A DNA stretch of 64,000 nt from the NCBI GenBank assembly GCA_007644065.1, contig VJWN01000003.1:1116001-1180000 (forward strand), given 5' to 3'. The stretch is from Margaritispora aquatica. Its lineage: Eukaryota; Ascomycota; Leotiomycetes; Helotiales; Discinellaceae. A model generated the notes under the pieces. The model had not been told where the DNA came from. It ran no database searches and saw only the letters and a list, made by a program, of their open reading frames with translations. The stretch's first letter is position 1, and the number at the start of each line of letters is the position of its first letter. Positions 10,042 through 22,389 of this stretch are shown here, one piece after another. The position numbers were made by a program, and so were the translations under genes.

Positions 10042-11727
10042 ATGGCAGACTACAAGACGTACCTAGCATCTAGCATTCTGACAGAGGACAAGATAGTATG
10101 TGCGCCCTCCAAAAGCACATAATTTCCTTCCTAACAAATTCAATAGGTCACCTACAGACTTCTTAGTCGTGCTATCAAAGTCCATGTCAACACTGCGAAA
10201 GAGTAAGTCATGACATAACACGATTCAAACACTGTCTGACTGGAGGAAGGATGCTATATGAGTTCTACCGGCAACAAAATGGGAAGAAACCAGGAACTAT
10301 CCATGCTACCTACCTTCTCAGTGGAACAAAGCGCAAAGAGGAACCTATACCTGCAATTGCAGAGGTGAAGAAAGATGGAGAGGACGAGTACATGCAGAGT
10401 AGCCCATACATGGCAAGCTCCATGCCAAACATGGATGATGATACCGGAGAAAGCAGTGTCCTGAGTATCACTCTAGTCAAGGAGGAGGATTTAGAAGGCG
10501 AGTTTACTACTTCGTGCCTCAGAGCGGCTGCTGATATGATACTAGAAGCTCGATCACACTATGAGCACATCAGCTCAATCCATATCTATAGTATTGGACC
10601 GACTCCCATAAAGGTAACTTGCCAATCCTTGCTCAAGTGTACTACTTTAACACCAAGCCAGGACCTACAGATGCTCTCAGATGTAACCCGCGAAGTCCAG
10701 ATCCTTACCAAGTCCGAAGATCCCTCTGAATTGACGTCGATGTTTGGTACTATAACAAACAAAAACGTTAAACGCCGGACAGGGCGCCGACCACCACCGC
10801 CACCAGCTGCAAATATTGCACCAGCATTAGTCAAAGCTGTACCAGCGAAGGTGAAAACGGAAGTCAAAGAGCCACCCAAAGCGGCACCAAAATCAGAAAC
10901 CAAGTCCTCTCAAGCTTCAACAGCTAAGGATTTCTTTGGCAAGGGCAAGGCCAAAGACAAACCCGCTGCTGCTACCACCAAGACCACTGGAAGCGCACCA
11001 TCAAGCAAAGAATCCACCCCTGCTCCTGTAGCTGGACCGCCAGCATTAAAGCGTGAGAATAGCAGCATCTTCAAATCATTCGCTAAAGCTAAGCCAAAGC
11101 TCAAACGGGAAGCTACCGATTCCTCTGCTGCACTGTCGGCAGCTGAGGACTCGCCGATGCAAGGCATGTCTGATGATGGAGAGGATGATGAGGAAGATGC
11201 TTATGTGGCACCACCTCCGAAGTCGAAAGCTAAAGATGAGGAAGGAGGCGAGGATCGAATGTCTAGGAAGGCAAGAGAAGCGAAATTGAAAGCTATGATG
11301 GATACAGATGATGAAGAGGAAGAGGTTAAGCCTGCTGCGAAGGTACATGAGGAGGTCGAGAAGCCCGATGTTGACATGGTTGACGATGATGATAATGTGG
11401 AGGCCGAAGAGCCAGAGACAAAGGCTCCAGTTCCTGCGCCAGCTGCTAGTAGTGGACGAAGGAGAGGTAGGAGGAGAGTAATGAAGAAGAAGACCGTTAA
11501 GGATGAGGATGGGTATCTAGGTACGTTGATACCATTCTCGCTTACGAACATGTGCTGACTAGAACAAAGTTACCAAGGAAGAAGCAGTATGGGAATCGTT
11601 TTCGGAAGACGAGACCGTCGCAGCACCGAAGCCGAAACCTCAGCGCTCTTCTACGGCAGTCAAACCCAAGAAAGGGGCTGCGAAGGCTGGGCAGGGGAAT
11701 ATCACGTCGTTTTTTGGGAAGAAGTGA
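10042..11727 (+). CDS. POL32: DNA polymerase delta subunit 3 (Pol32/Cdc27/POLD3)
   Basis: Non-catalytic subunit of DNA polymerase delta (also shared with polymerase zeta) that tethers the enzyme to PCNA. Four exons: 10042-10095, 10147-10202, 10250-11520 and 11570-11727; phases close exactly, giving 512 residues. The N-terminal domain reads ILTEDKIVTYRLLSRAIKVH then MLYEFYRQQNGKKPG, characteristic of the family. The middle is Pro/Ala/Lys-rich and acidic. The last exon ends QGNITSFFGKK, a consensus PCNA-interacting peptide (Q-x-x-I-x-x-F-F) right at the C-terminus as expected. Acceptor positions at 10249 and 11569 were chosen because only they keep the conserved frame. Confidence 0.95.
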
Positions 11728-12627
11728 GCGTATTTTGGAGCAGTATTATTAGTAATGAGATTCACGATATGAGGAAATCAAGAAGCAGAACTCATGAGAT
11801 ATTGTCAAGCGAATGTAGCCAAATTCCTCCGGGCCCCATAGCCTATTCCTAGCTTGAGCTCATGAACAAGTTATGAATAGACATTAGTAAATACCTAAAA
11901 TCATTCCCAAATCTGGAAATGACTATCAGGACTAGTTGGCTCCTTATTTTGGCTAGTATAGACACAAAACCACACATCAAAAAGTTCGAGACCCGAAAAA
12001 AGCCACAGGATTTTGGACAGGCTCACTTATGGGGACATTGAGTCTCTGGAAGTTCGATATTTATTCAGTTTGCATTTGTCGTGACTAAATTTCTATTGCC
12101 GGCACTAAACATAGTACCTTAGGGTTGCACGAAACGGCCATGATCTCTTTAGTCATAAGGCAAATACTAGAATCAACTTGCATTCTCAATGTATGATAGG
12201 TTATGACGCATTTTCAGGAGTTGTTTATACTTACACTAATTCTAAGATTATTCATTCATTTAATTAAAGACACGAGATTGTGATAGAATCGAAATATTCC
12301 AGAGAATTGCCTACGTGCGTTATAGCTTCCTAGAATCTTGAAATTTACTTAGACCAATCTAGTTCCTCGACTTGTTAATAGCTGCGACACGTTCACAAAC
12401 GTTGTTTATACCTACTTAGGTACTTTACTATGAAGATTTTTTGCTTGATAAAGACAAATCACAGCATGCTCGATGTCTTTCAAATATGATATTTAAACTT
12501 TCGATCTCTTGGGAGCTATCTAGCTGACAATAATGATCTTTCGGTCACTCTTACCTCCTTCTACTTCTCATTGCCCCCATTGCCTTGGGTATTTCCCTAC
12601 CTTTTGGTCCCATCAAACGCACCACGC
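11728..12627. other. AT-rich convergent intergenic region
   Basis: 900 bp between the 3' ends of POL32 and the beta-glucosidase gene. AT-rich with many stop codons in all frames. I see no gene, repeat or RNA. Confidence 0.5.
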
Positions 12628-15327
12628 TCACAAACCAAGCCACCACCTCGTCTCACCAACCTCCATCGTCCCCTTCACCTCCGCATCTCCACTGCCGAGA
12701 ACAGACACCCCATACTCACCCTTCTCAACACACCACATATTCTCGCTTTCGTCCCAGAAACTGCACGCATACCTATCAATCTCAACCACGACCTCTTTCT
12801 CCTCACCCGGCTGAAGAAAGACCTTGGTAAAGCCATGGAGTTCACGCACTGGACGCTGAGTGGGCGAGTTTGGAGCGGAGATGAAGAGCTGCAAGACTTC
12901 ATGTCCGGGAAGTTTACCTGTGTTCTTGACTAAGACCGTCGCGTGGGTGGTGGTGGGGAGAGCTCTGGTGGTAGATGTGGTGGTTTTTATGCTTAGTGAT
13001 GATATGGAGAAAGTCGTGTATGAGAGCCCGTGTCTGTTACTGTTAGGCTCTTCGGTCGACTATTAGTTGGAAGGAGATAGTGAGAATTACCCGAAGTTCC
13101 AAAGTGGTTCCTTCTGCATGGCATCAAACCATTTGTACCCAACATACACATCCTCACCATACAACACCCTACCTTTCGTGCTTCCGAAGCATAAGAAGCT
13201 TCCACCATCTCTGATGTCCTTTGGCCAACTTAACGGCAGTTTTGCACATGGGTTGAAGTCCCCAAATAGCACGTCTGCAATTCCGTTTCCGGTCTCGTTG
13301 CCGCCATACCACGCTTGGATGATAGTGCTGGCGAGAGGTTCAAAAGGCATTGAGACGGGCGTGCCGGATTGGTTGACGATAATCGTGTTCGGGGAAGCGG
13401 TCAAGACACGGGTAATGAGATCAGCAATGTTAGGGGGTAGCGAGAGATCAGGTCGGTCGAAACCTTCGCCTTCCCAATCAGCCTGTATTTTGTGAGCAAA
13501 GAACCAAGAGTGCAGCAATAGGGTTGCGAACATTCATTCCAGTACACAAAATAGCGACATCGGCTTCAGCTGCTGCCTTTGCTGCTTTCTCAATGGTCTC
13601 TTCGACATCAATCTTGAGACAAGCACCTAATCTGGCACCTCCACCGCCAAAACTTACCACTCCAAGAGCCTTGGTTTTGGATGTTGCAGAGCTTCCGAAA
13701 TCGATGCGAAGTTTGTAGACTTTGCCCGCTGTCAGCTCTTTCGTGCCAAACTCCTCGGCTGTGCCTTTGCCAAAGAACGATGTTCCTGTACGCTGGGTAG
13801 TCGTGTTATCGATTATCAGCTCATCGTCTAGGTAGAAATTTGCAGTGCCATAAGCAGTAATGCCAAACTCCCAAACTCCCGAAACATCAGGGGTGAAATC
13901 TGCTTCTGCTGATGCATAGAAGAGCTCGAAGTTGAGTTTGGAATTCTTGTAGTCCATAAGTTGGAAAGTTGTCGATGGCAGCGCCTCGGTGCCCACGCAA
14001 ACACGGTCTGCTACCGAAGAAGGTTGGTTGAAGAAGTGGATAGCCGAGTTTGACATTAGTCGGTCGATTACAGGGAGCATTCTGTGGGCATATGCTCCAA
14101 CTTCGTAAGTTATCTCAATATCCGAGCCAAGTTTCTCTTTAATGGCATCAAACAAACTGACGGTGTAATAAGGGTCCAGTGAGGCACTTCCTCCACCTGT
14201 AATAGCCGGATTCTTCATATGGGAACCAATAAGTGCAATCTTCTTGATACCCCTAGACAATGGGAGAACGTTCTTGTCGTTCTTTAAAAGGACGATGCTG
14301 CTAGCGCATATTTCTCGATTCAAGGCTTGATCTTCAGGTGTATCGCGCTCGCCCTCGATCTCGGAAACTGTGAGGTGACTTGCATGCTCCACAGCTTTCA
14401 GAATTCGTCTAGCACGCTGATCTAATGTTGATTGCTTGATCGTGCGTGATGAAAGGGCAAATTCGACTGCAGGTCCACGATGTCTAGTCTTTCCAGGCAT
14501 TTCTAAGTCAAGGCCTGCATTGATTGCTGTGGTTCCTGAATATGTGCCATACCTACAAAGAGTTAGTTATGTGATGGTGATCTCCCTTTTGACGAACCAG
14601 TCAGAAATAACCAATGGATCCCACCCCCATTCAGTGCGAACTAGATCCTGCAATAGCTTCGGATCTTCAGAAACATGAACACCATTGACTTTATTGTAAG
14701 AAGTCATCATTGCGCCGGGATTTGCATCTCTTGCAACAAGTTGAAAAGGCCTCAGGTACACCTCCCTCAAAGCCCGAGGTGTAACGACCGTATCGACCGC
14801 TCTTCTCTCGTGCTCTTGATCGTTGCAAACAAAGTGCTTCACAGTTGAAATCACGCCCGTACCTTCACATCCTTGGATCATCTCACTAGCAAGAATACCA
14901 GAGAGATGGGGATCCTCGCTAAAGGACTCAAAGCCACGACCACCAAGCGCAGATCGTTGTATGTTAATAGTAGGACCCAACCAGCAATGTGCTCCTTTGG
15001 CAATACACTCGTCACCCATAAGCTTGCCCGCTTTTCTGAGCAGGTCTCGATCCCAAGTGGCTCCTAAAGCTGTGCCACACGGTAGACAAGCGGCACGTAC
15101 ACCAGCAAACCATTTCGTTCCTCGGATTCCGTTTGGGCCATCACTAACACGAATTGAGGGCACATTATGTTCTGGGATTGGAAATGTGTGCCAGAAGTCA
15201 ATTCCTGATAGTATTAGTTCCAAACTATAATATATACGATTGTGTTCACATGAGACATACCTGACAATAGTGATGCTTTCTCACTGTTAGTCAATTTGGA
15301 CAAGACTTCTTCAACATTGAACGTCAT
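12628..15327 (-). CDS. intracellular beta-glucosidase, GH3 with PA14 domain
   Basis: Hydrolyses terminal beta-D-glucosides (cellobiose type). Five exons: 15261-15327, 14598-15204, 13532-14552, 13091-13482 and 12628-13033; all phases close, giving 830 residues. GH3 N-domain landmarks: [61 protein letters not shown] and the nucleophile motif LVISDW (Asp about residue 224, codon split by an intron). A PA14 insert sits between about residues 390 and 530 ([22 protein letters not shown] split across it), then [14 protein letters not shown], then the fibronectin-like C-domain opening [10 protein letters not shown]. There is no signal peptide, so it is of the cytosolic PA14-GH3 class. It diverges from the GH125 gene. 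Confidence 0.92.
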
Positions 15328-16475
15328 GATTGCTATATTTATGAAGGATTTAAAAATTCAAATCGGCTTGATGGAAGGAAATGAATTGTTCAATTTATGA
15401 TAACTTTACCTTTAATACGAAGAGGAAGGGCCGAACTCGCAATGGCAGGTCAACATAGAAACTTCGATCATCGCGTGACTACTATGACTCTCATGACTGG
15501 CCAATGTTTTGTACACAAATACGAAGAAACATGCATTGTCAGACTGTGGGATGAGGATCCTCAGCCATAGACAGGCTTCAACGGCGGCGGAGATATCTAT
15601 TTGAGACGCAGCGGGCCGTAATCCCACGTATTTTGATGGATTCAATTGCCGTTTCGGCCGTTGAAAGTCTTTGTCATTACCATCCATAACAAGAAACGGT
15701 ACGACAAGGAGTGAGTGATGGAAATCCAGCAACTTGGCTGTCAAAATTCGTTACTATCGAAGAAGGGACTAGTGCTGGATAGAAAAGCAGGAAAACACCT
15801 TGAAATGTGCTTAAGTATCATCCACATGATAAAGAGGGAATGTGTCTTGATATCATACACATTAGTGGGGAGAATGTGTTTAGATTATGATACACAAGAA
15901 AAGAGATCTTGTACTTAGCCATTGCACACATGGAATAATATGAAAACAAAAGATCCACTGGAAGTATCCTTCAAATCGTTGCGATATATAAATGCTTTGT
16001 TTATCAGCTAAGTTTTGGCTTGAACGGTGAGGAGACGAATTTGGCCGGCCTCGTGGTGAAAGATTTTGAATGTGCTTCAATGCCGGAAAGATTCAACGCT
16101 CAGCATGGAGAACTTCCCATCGGCAGTTTGTCATATTTTTGTATCTCCAATGGACGCAGATTCTGATGCTTCAGGGGTCGTCATTGTCGTTCATGTCTGA
16201 AGTATTGTTGTGTGGGGAAGAAGGTGGGGCTTGCTGGGAGTGAAGATCACCACCAGCTCCCAAGCTCAAGCACTAACAGCCTCGGGGTGTTTCAACTTTA
16301 TCGAGCGCAAAACAAACAAGCTTGTCAGCTCCCATTGGATTTCTCACCTCTTGTTGTTTTGAACCTTAAGTAGTGAAGGCATATCATTTCAACTTCCTCT
16401 CTTTCAATGACCTGAAGGTTACCAGATTGTGCTGTAATTCCCATTGCGACAACGTATGCCATTTAGACACCGAAA
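15328..16475. promoter_or_regulatory. divergent promoter region GH3 / GH125
   Basis: 1.15 kb between two divergently transcribed glycosidase genes. Two GTGGGG hexamers at 16212-16217 and 16224-16229 fit the carbon-catabolite repressor CreA consensus SYGGRG, about 250 bp before the GH125 start. The consensus is loose, so the sites are tentative. No coding sequence was found. Confidence 0.4.
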
Positions 16476-18315
16476 ATGCAACAGACATCTCTGCCAATAT
16501 GGGTTCTGTTACTAGGAGTCTGGACAGTCATAGCATCTCCTCCGCAGGCAAACGATCCAGCAATTCTCCCAGATCCTAGTTATGCAAAGGCGTGTCCAGA
16601 CTATAAGAAATACTCGACTTTCATGCAGTATGCCTCCCTCCCTTGTGCCCACCGTTTTTCACTAACACATGTTAAGTCGGCCATTTTCAGAAGGGTTGCT
16701 GGGTCTGCCGTACCAACGTCCTTCAATACATTGCAGGACCTTTTCTTCACCCTTGGTGGAGAAAGTTATTGAGGATATGACAGCAAGAATCGTGGATAAG
16801 GACCTGGCACGGCTATTCGAGAACGCTTTCCCAAATACACTAGATACGACTGTACGGTGGCATCAGGATGGGACAGCAAAGCATACGGAGCTGAAGAGAA
16901 ATACGGCAGATGGTGCATGGCAGGGACCACAATCCTTTGTTGTAACGGGAGACATTAATGCGGAATGGCTGAGAGATTCAACAAACCAGCTATTACAATA
17001 CCAGCCATTGGCGAAGAAGGACGACCGGATATTCACGTTAATACTAGGAGCTATCAATACTCAGGCGGAGTATGTCATTGAGTCACCATACTGCAATGCT
17101 TTCCAGCCTCCTCCACCATCAGGGCTGTCTGCAACGGAGAACGGGCAGAATGACAATGTGCATCCAGCATATGAGCCATCATTTGTGTTTGAGTGCAAGT
17201 ACGAGCTGGATTCTCTTGCGCATTTCTTGTCTATCGGCAATTCTTTCTTCAACCATACCGGATCTACAGCCTTTCTTACCCCGCGGTGGTACAAAGCGCT
17301 AGACACCGTCCTCACAGTACTGGATCAGCAGTCACAATCTACATTTGACCCAGAGACCGGGCGTTTCGAGAAGAATGCCTATACTTTCAGTCGTCGTACA
17401 GAGCAGGGCACGGAAACACTACCACTTTCTGGAGTTGGAAATCCCTTGAATTATGGAACGGGTTTGATCAGAAGTGCTTTTCGACCTAGTGATGACGCAA
17501 CTACTCTTGGCTTCTACATTCCAGCAAATGCTCAAATGGCCGTCGAGTTGAAGAGAACAGCTGCTATGTTGATGGCTGCGAAGAACACAGCGATGGCTCA
17601 AGTTTTGGATAAGCGTGCTCAGGTGATTACTGATGGGATCTGGGAACACGGAGTTGTGAACCACAAGAAGTGGGGTAAAGTTTTTGCATATGAAGTTGAT
17701 GGATATGGCTCGCACATCATCATGGATGATGCAAACGTGCCATCTTTACTCGCACTGCCAATCATGGGATTTCTGGAGAAGAGCGACCCAGTCTACCAGG
17801 CTACAAGAAAGATGCTGCTGAGAAAGGACGGCAACCCGTACTATCTCAAGGGGAAGGACTTCCATGGTATTGGAGGTAAGGAAGAACTGAATCTATTCTC
17901 CTTATTCAAGCTGATCTGGGTTAGGACCACATATTGGACTCGAGTACGCATGGCCAATGAGCTTACTACTCCAAGCCATGACCTCGGACGACGATGAGGA
18001 GATTACTGGCTGTCTCACTCATGTGCTTGCAGCCAGTAGGCTCGGGCTTGTACACGAAAGCATTAATGTGAACAGGATTCATGATTACACCAGTAAGTTC
18101 TCTTCCACCTAACCTACACGAACATAGCTAATCTTATACCAAAGGGAGTTGGTTTGCTTGTACGACCTCTAAATCCATTTCTACTCGAAGTATGAAGATG
18201 CTAATTTTACATAGGGGCGAACAGTGTCTTTGCACAGACGATCCTTGACTTAGCGAAGAGGAAACCATATTTGTTGTTTGGACAGGGAGCACAGCCTTAT
18301 ACTGTCGAGACATGA
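16476..18315 (+). CDS. secreted GH125 exo-alpha-1,6-mannosidase (Mug157-like)
   Basis: GH125 enzymes are metal-independent exo-alpha-1,6-mannosidases; fungal members are often named Mug157. Exons 16476-16627, 16677-17875, 17925-18092, 18145-18159 and 18215-18315 close in phase to 544 residues. The start encodes a signal peptide (MQQTSLPIWVLLLGVWTVIA). Family landmarks: ARLFENAFPNTLDTTVRW, VVTGDINAEWLRDSTNQLLQ, FVFECKYELDSLAHFL, YGSHIIMDDANVPSLLALP, GPHIGLEYAWPMSLL and the SWFAWANSVFAQTILDLA segment. The last segment can only be read if a 15-nt micro-exon (18145-18159) is used. The acceptor at 16676 rather than the nearer CAG was chosen to keep the FSEGLLGLPYQRP frame. Confidence 0.92.
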
Positions 18316-19150
18316 GACACGATATCTGTGATTAGCATTGGAAATGGAGTACGGAGGCATTAGCATGCGTTTGGAGTTGGGGCGAGCATTGGAGGCATAT
18401 TGTATATTGAGTATATTGTATGGCGGTATCAAAACACACATTATTGTGAATGAATATCTTGTGTACAAAAGCCTAGTCATGATAATGTTCACGTTATTAA
18501 CGATATTTGACTAATGCAGTTGTAATAACAAATTAGCAGAAGATGGATCATCTTGCCATCATCTCTTGAAATGCTCAGCACACCAATGCTCCATGTGTGA
18601 GGCGATACTATACCTCCTACACAAGGGAGCCCACCTAGCACGCCCTACCTTCGGTATCCATCTACTGTAAAAATCATCACATCGAGACTCTCTGCCTCGG
18701 ATATGGATATCGGAGGCTTTCATTCATTCTTTCGCTCATGCGACATCTCTCAAAGATGAACAAAGCACAAGTAGGTAAGTTTTGAAGTGTTTTTCATTCG
18801 TTCCATCTGTCTCAAGAAGCGCCCCTACACCTATAACATGAGGTGCGAGCATGAAATATACGATACCGTGTCATCTATATAGATAGAAATATATGTTTTC
18901 CCAAGTATCCAGATGAAATAACGCCTCTCCTGCTGCCCAAAATCCAAAATACTGTAATCATGCATCCGCATCCGCTAAGGTCAAACAAAAGCGAGAAAAA
19001 ATGACAAACCTGGAGAACATGGAGAAGATAAGAATAACCCCCCCTTTCCTTTCTCCTCTCTCTTACCCTGCTTCTCAATACCTTACACACCTTGCCAGAT
19101 ATACCGGCATCCATCGACCTACTTCCAAAAGCACGTGTGTTGGAACGAAC
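18316..19150. other. convergent intergenic region
   Basis: 835 bp between the 3' ends of the GH125 gene and the C2H2 gene. No convincing gene, repeat or RNA is visible. Confidence 0.5.
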
Positions 19151-20143
19151 TCAGCTCTTCGCGGCAGCAGGAGCGCTAAGTTTCATCCCATGCACGTTCT
19201 TCATGTGTCTGCCCAGATTGTCCCGTCGACCGAACCCTTCACGCCCAGACACGCATCGCGGGACGGGGCAGAAGTGTTTTTTCTGCTTTGGGGGTGCGGT
19301 TGGGGCGGAGGTCGTGGCTGGATTTGAGACTGGTGCAGCGGGGGTGGGATGGTGCACGTCGACGTGTCGCATCATGTCGCGGTTGCGAGCTGTGACTTTG
19401 GTGCAGCCGTGCGAAAGGCGGAAGGGGCACGTGACGGAGGGGTTGTGGTTCTTGAGGTGGCGGCTGTGAGGAGGGAAATGTTAGCATGGGTTCTGAGATG
19501 AATGAAGAGAAGGGAATTGTGGAAGATGGGGTAAAAGAGATACGTACTTGAGTAGATGCCGTTTCTCGAACGATCTGGGACAGCTTGGGCAGGGATATTC
19601 GCCCTCTTCTTGCTGTGTTCCATTGAATGAGGAGGCCGGCGTCGAGTACGAGTTGTTAGGCGAGTTTGAGGAAGAGGTAGTGGGGCTTGTGCTCTCATTC
19701 GAGTTGGTGGCTTCGGAAGAAGTGGGTGTGGATGTGGATGTATAAGTCCCCTGTAAGCTTTCTTGGGACGAGAAGAGTATATTCTCTATCTCGTCTAGCT
19801 CTAGATTCATATCTATGATGAATGCTGGGTCGGATTCCATCATCGGCTCGGTGAACTGCTGCTCGAACCAGTTGGCGTCGAGCATTTCTGTGCTTGGCTG
19901 GCTCACCGTGCCGCTGTTGGAAGCCGAGGCAGGATAATCAGAAAGTGCTGATTCCTTTATCCACTTTTCCCAGTCGACTTCTGGTTCTGGCTCGTGAGGC
20001 ATAGTTGTGTCGTTGTTATAGTGGTAAGGTTGAGTTGCGCTGTGTACCTCTTGGTATTGGTATTGTTGTTGATTTTGATACTGGTATTGATGCTCGTTGT
20101 ATGTCCACGCATCAGATGGACTGTTGTAGTAATAGTTCTCCAT
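19151..20143 (-). CDS. C2H2 zinc-finger protein, probable transcription factor
   Basis: Two exons, 19548-20143 and 19151-19463, give 302 residues. The N-terminal half is Tyr/Gln-rich (QYQYQNQQQYQYQ) then acidic and Ser/Thr-rich, like an activation region. Three C-terminal fingers follow: CPSCPRSFEKRHLLNRHLKNH (created by the splice), CPFRLSHGCTKVTARNRDMM followed by RHVDVHH, and CPVPRC...GRRDNLGRHMKNVH. The spacing is that of fungal C2H2 regulators. No closer family name is justified. The gene reads toward the GH125 gene. Confidence 0.82.
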
Positions 20144-20306
20144 GGTTGCTGTGTTCGCCTAAGCGAATTTCGAATTGGTTTTGAGATTGCGAGTGATTTG
20201 AGTGCTGCGAGGCAAGAGGGTGTAAACTTGGGCTTTGATCGGCTTGGTGCAATGTGGTGTATGCCAAGTCAGTCTTTTAACGACATACTGCAGGTCATTG
20301 AGGCAT

Positions 20307-21253
20307 CTATAGGAACATTCCTATGTTTGGTGCATCTTCTATCCCTGGTGCCAAGGAAGTAATGCAATGAGAATCACCACAATTGCAACACAACCATGGC
20401 GGGACTTCATCAGATGTGGAGTTTGATGGAGGTAAGCTTCCTCCATCAATTTGGTTGCCCCAAGTTGGAGCTTCTTGCTCGTTGAGCAGCCATGGAGATA
20501 TCTCCATCACTGGCTTGACGCCATTGTGTGTACCATGACAGCCATGGTGGGCTCTGATATGTTCTTGTAACCACCCGTGAGAACGGGACATAGGTCGGGA
20601 CTGGGACATGGATCGGGACTCTCTGCTTCTGGAACAGTGGCTTTCTAGGTCAGAAGCAAAAGCAAAAGCCAAATCACGGCCGCTACTGGGACAAAAGCTG
20701 CATGCTCCAAGAGAGCGAGCATGACGTTCGGGGTCATAAACCCCCTCATCGAGATGCCTTCGCTTTGGTGGTTGCCGGGGAATCTGTATCTTGCTCAATG
20801 CAAAACATATTGATAGGTCCCTATAAATGTTAGTATGTTGATCTAAAAGATGGAAAGACCCTGCCACAGCCAAGCTGGCAAATATGGAGGTTTGATAAAC
20901 AACAGGGCTTCTGAGTAGTTCTTACGAAGTGTCATCCATGTTTCCTGGTAGACTTGGTGCACGGGAATAGTGACCCAGTTCTGGCACGGTTGGACACGTG
21001 TGGTACATCATCGAACTCCTAGGCGTGTCAGTTTTGTGATCCATAGATACATATGAGAATTGAGAGCTAAGAAAGATTGGAAGTTAAAGCCCAAAGCTTC
21101 GTAAAACATCAGGGGATCAAAGCATGCAGCTTCGTAACATAAAAGGGGGCTTTCAAGTGATTCTTACGATGAACATTCTCCGCACGGGCATCCTGGCTCA
21201 GTAGCATAGTAACCAATAGGCCAGAGACTATCATCATTATCAGGTTGATACAT
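20307..21253 (-). CDS. Cys/His-rich hypothetical protein, C2H2-like
   Basis: Proposed model: exons 21168-21253, 20926-21018 and 20307-20820, 230 residues, with all three junctions in phase 2 and a TACTAAC branch point before the last exon. The product opens MYQPDNDDSLWPIGYYA, has a C-x-C-x2-C cluster (PGCPCGEC), then ACSFCPSSGRDLAFAFASDL...SH followed by WLQEHIRAHHGCH. The last two blocks together resemble an elongated C2H2 finger with a Ser/Arg-rich insert. A final CCNCGDSHC cluster lies near the C-terminus. The family is not recognised. It ends 163 bp upstream of the zinc-finger gene start and could be co-oriented with it functionally, but nothing proves this. Confidence 0.65.
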
Positions 21254-22251
21254 GATTACACTAAAACATGTCAGCCAAAATCCAGAAAATAACACTACAC
21301 ACTCAGTGCAGTGCAGTGCCAACCTACAGCTCCAGCTCGGCTGCCGCCTAGATCACAATCACGTCCAAGAAAACACAGCCCAAAGTCCAAATTTCAGTCG
21401 AAAGCACAGCACACTAACAATTGTATAGTGTAGGGGAGAGTAGCGAGGTAGCGAGGTATTGTTGACCAGATTTTATCCAGGGGTAGAGAGTTAGTTGTAG
21501 TATAATTCCAAAGACAAAAGGTGATGAGGAAGAAGATCAGAAAGAAATGTCCAGCCTGGGGCAGCGACTTCTAATAAACATGCGGCGCGGGCAGCAGCGT
21601 CATCGGGTGATCCAATCATAAGTGCGAACAGAAGCTGTAAAAGTGGATACAGGAGATCTTGGCGGAGGGCCTCTCACCTGTGGCTGAACTGCGCCTCTCC
21701 ACGCATTCCAATTGGCGAATCACGAGTTCAAGCTCAGGAGGCTATGTGAGGCTTTCAGCAAGGAGCCTTATGATGGTCTGTTACAGCTAGGGGAGTAGGT
21801 AGAGGTAATGCTAAAGATTATGTAGGGCCACAGTGTCGTCATTGTTCAAGATAGGCCAGGTAGGTAGGTGTGACAGGCGTAGGTAGTTTTAGATTTATTT
21901 CCTGTGCTCAAAGGTCACAACGAAATGGATAGTTGAAGACCGCATTAGTAAATTTATGCTCCCATGCTCTGTTACGGCAAGGAAGCAAGGTCGTTTTAGA
22001 TGTTGGAAAATGATATGCCAAGAGCGTTATATTTATAAAGATCAAAATAACAGCTTTATCTCTTGATATCCTTGATCCAAGAGCATGGATAGGAAGCTGA
22101 TAGATCCCTTGGACAGATCACTTTTCACCTTTTTTAAGATTGTTCATACCTTTACTTTCTCATGCGATGCATACGCTGGCTACAAATAGTAATCTAGCAT
22201 CTTGTAATTAAAAAGCTTCAAGACGTAGATTCTGTTGTCACTGATGACAGG
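21254..22251. other. upstream region of the Cys/His gene up to the retrotransposon
   Basis: About 1 kb of non-coding sequence containing short direct repeats (gtgcagtgcagtgcc, gtagcgaggtagcgagg). It is presumably the promoter of the gene ending at 21253. The retrotransposon is inserted at its distal edge. Confidence 0.45.
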
Positions 22252-22372
22252 TGTAGTTGCAAAAGCGTCTTATTGTAACTATAGAAGAGATTTCTAATAT
22301 AAAGAGGCTGTAGGTTATCTTATAGGTAACTAGGCAACTGTAACTAGGTGTCTAAGGTAGCTAGTAGCTACA
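22252..22372 (-). repeat. LTR (3' LTR of the minus-strand element)
   Basis: 121 bp, begins TGTAG and ends CTACA (inverted termini). It aligns end to end with 29346-29466, with differences that are almost all C/T or G/A transitions. Confidence 0.92.
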
Positions 22373-22389
22373 TTATCCCTCTCTTAAAG
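22373..22389 (-). other. polypurine tract of the element
   Basis: The complement reads ctttaagagagggataa, a purine run immediately before the 3' LTR. It is the primer site for plus-strand synthesis and fixes the orientation of the element. Confidence 0.7.

Noticed and set aside
11053..11551. overlapping open frames inside POL32
   Set aside because: Shadows of the low-complexity acidic and Lys-rich region of the real exon.
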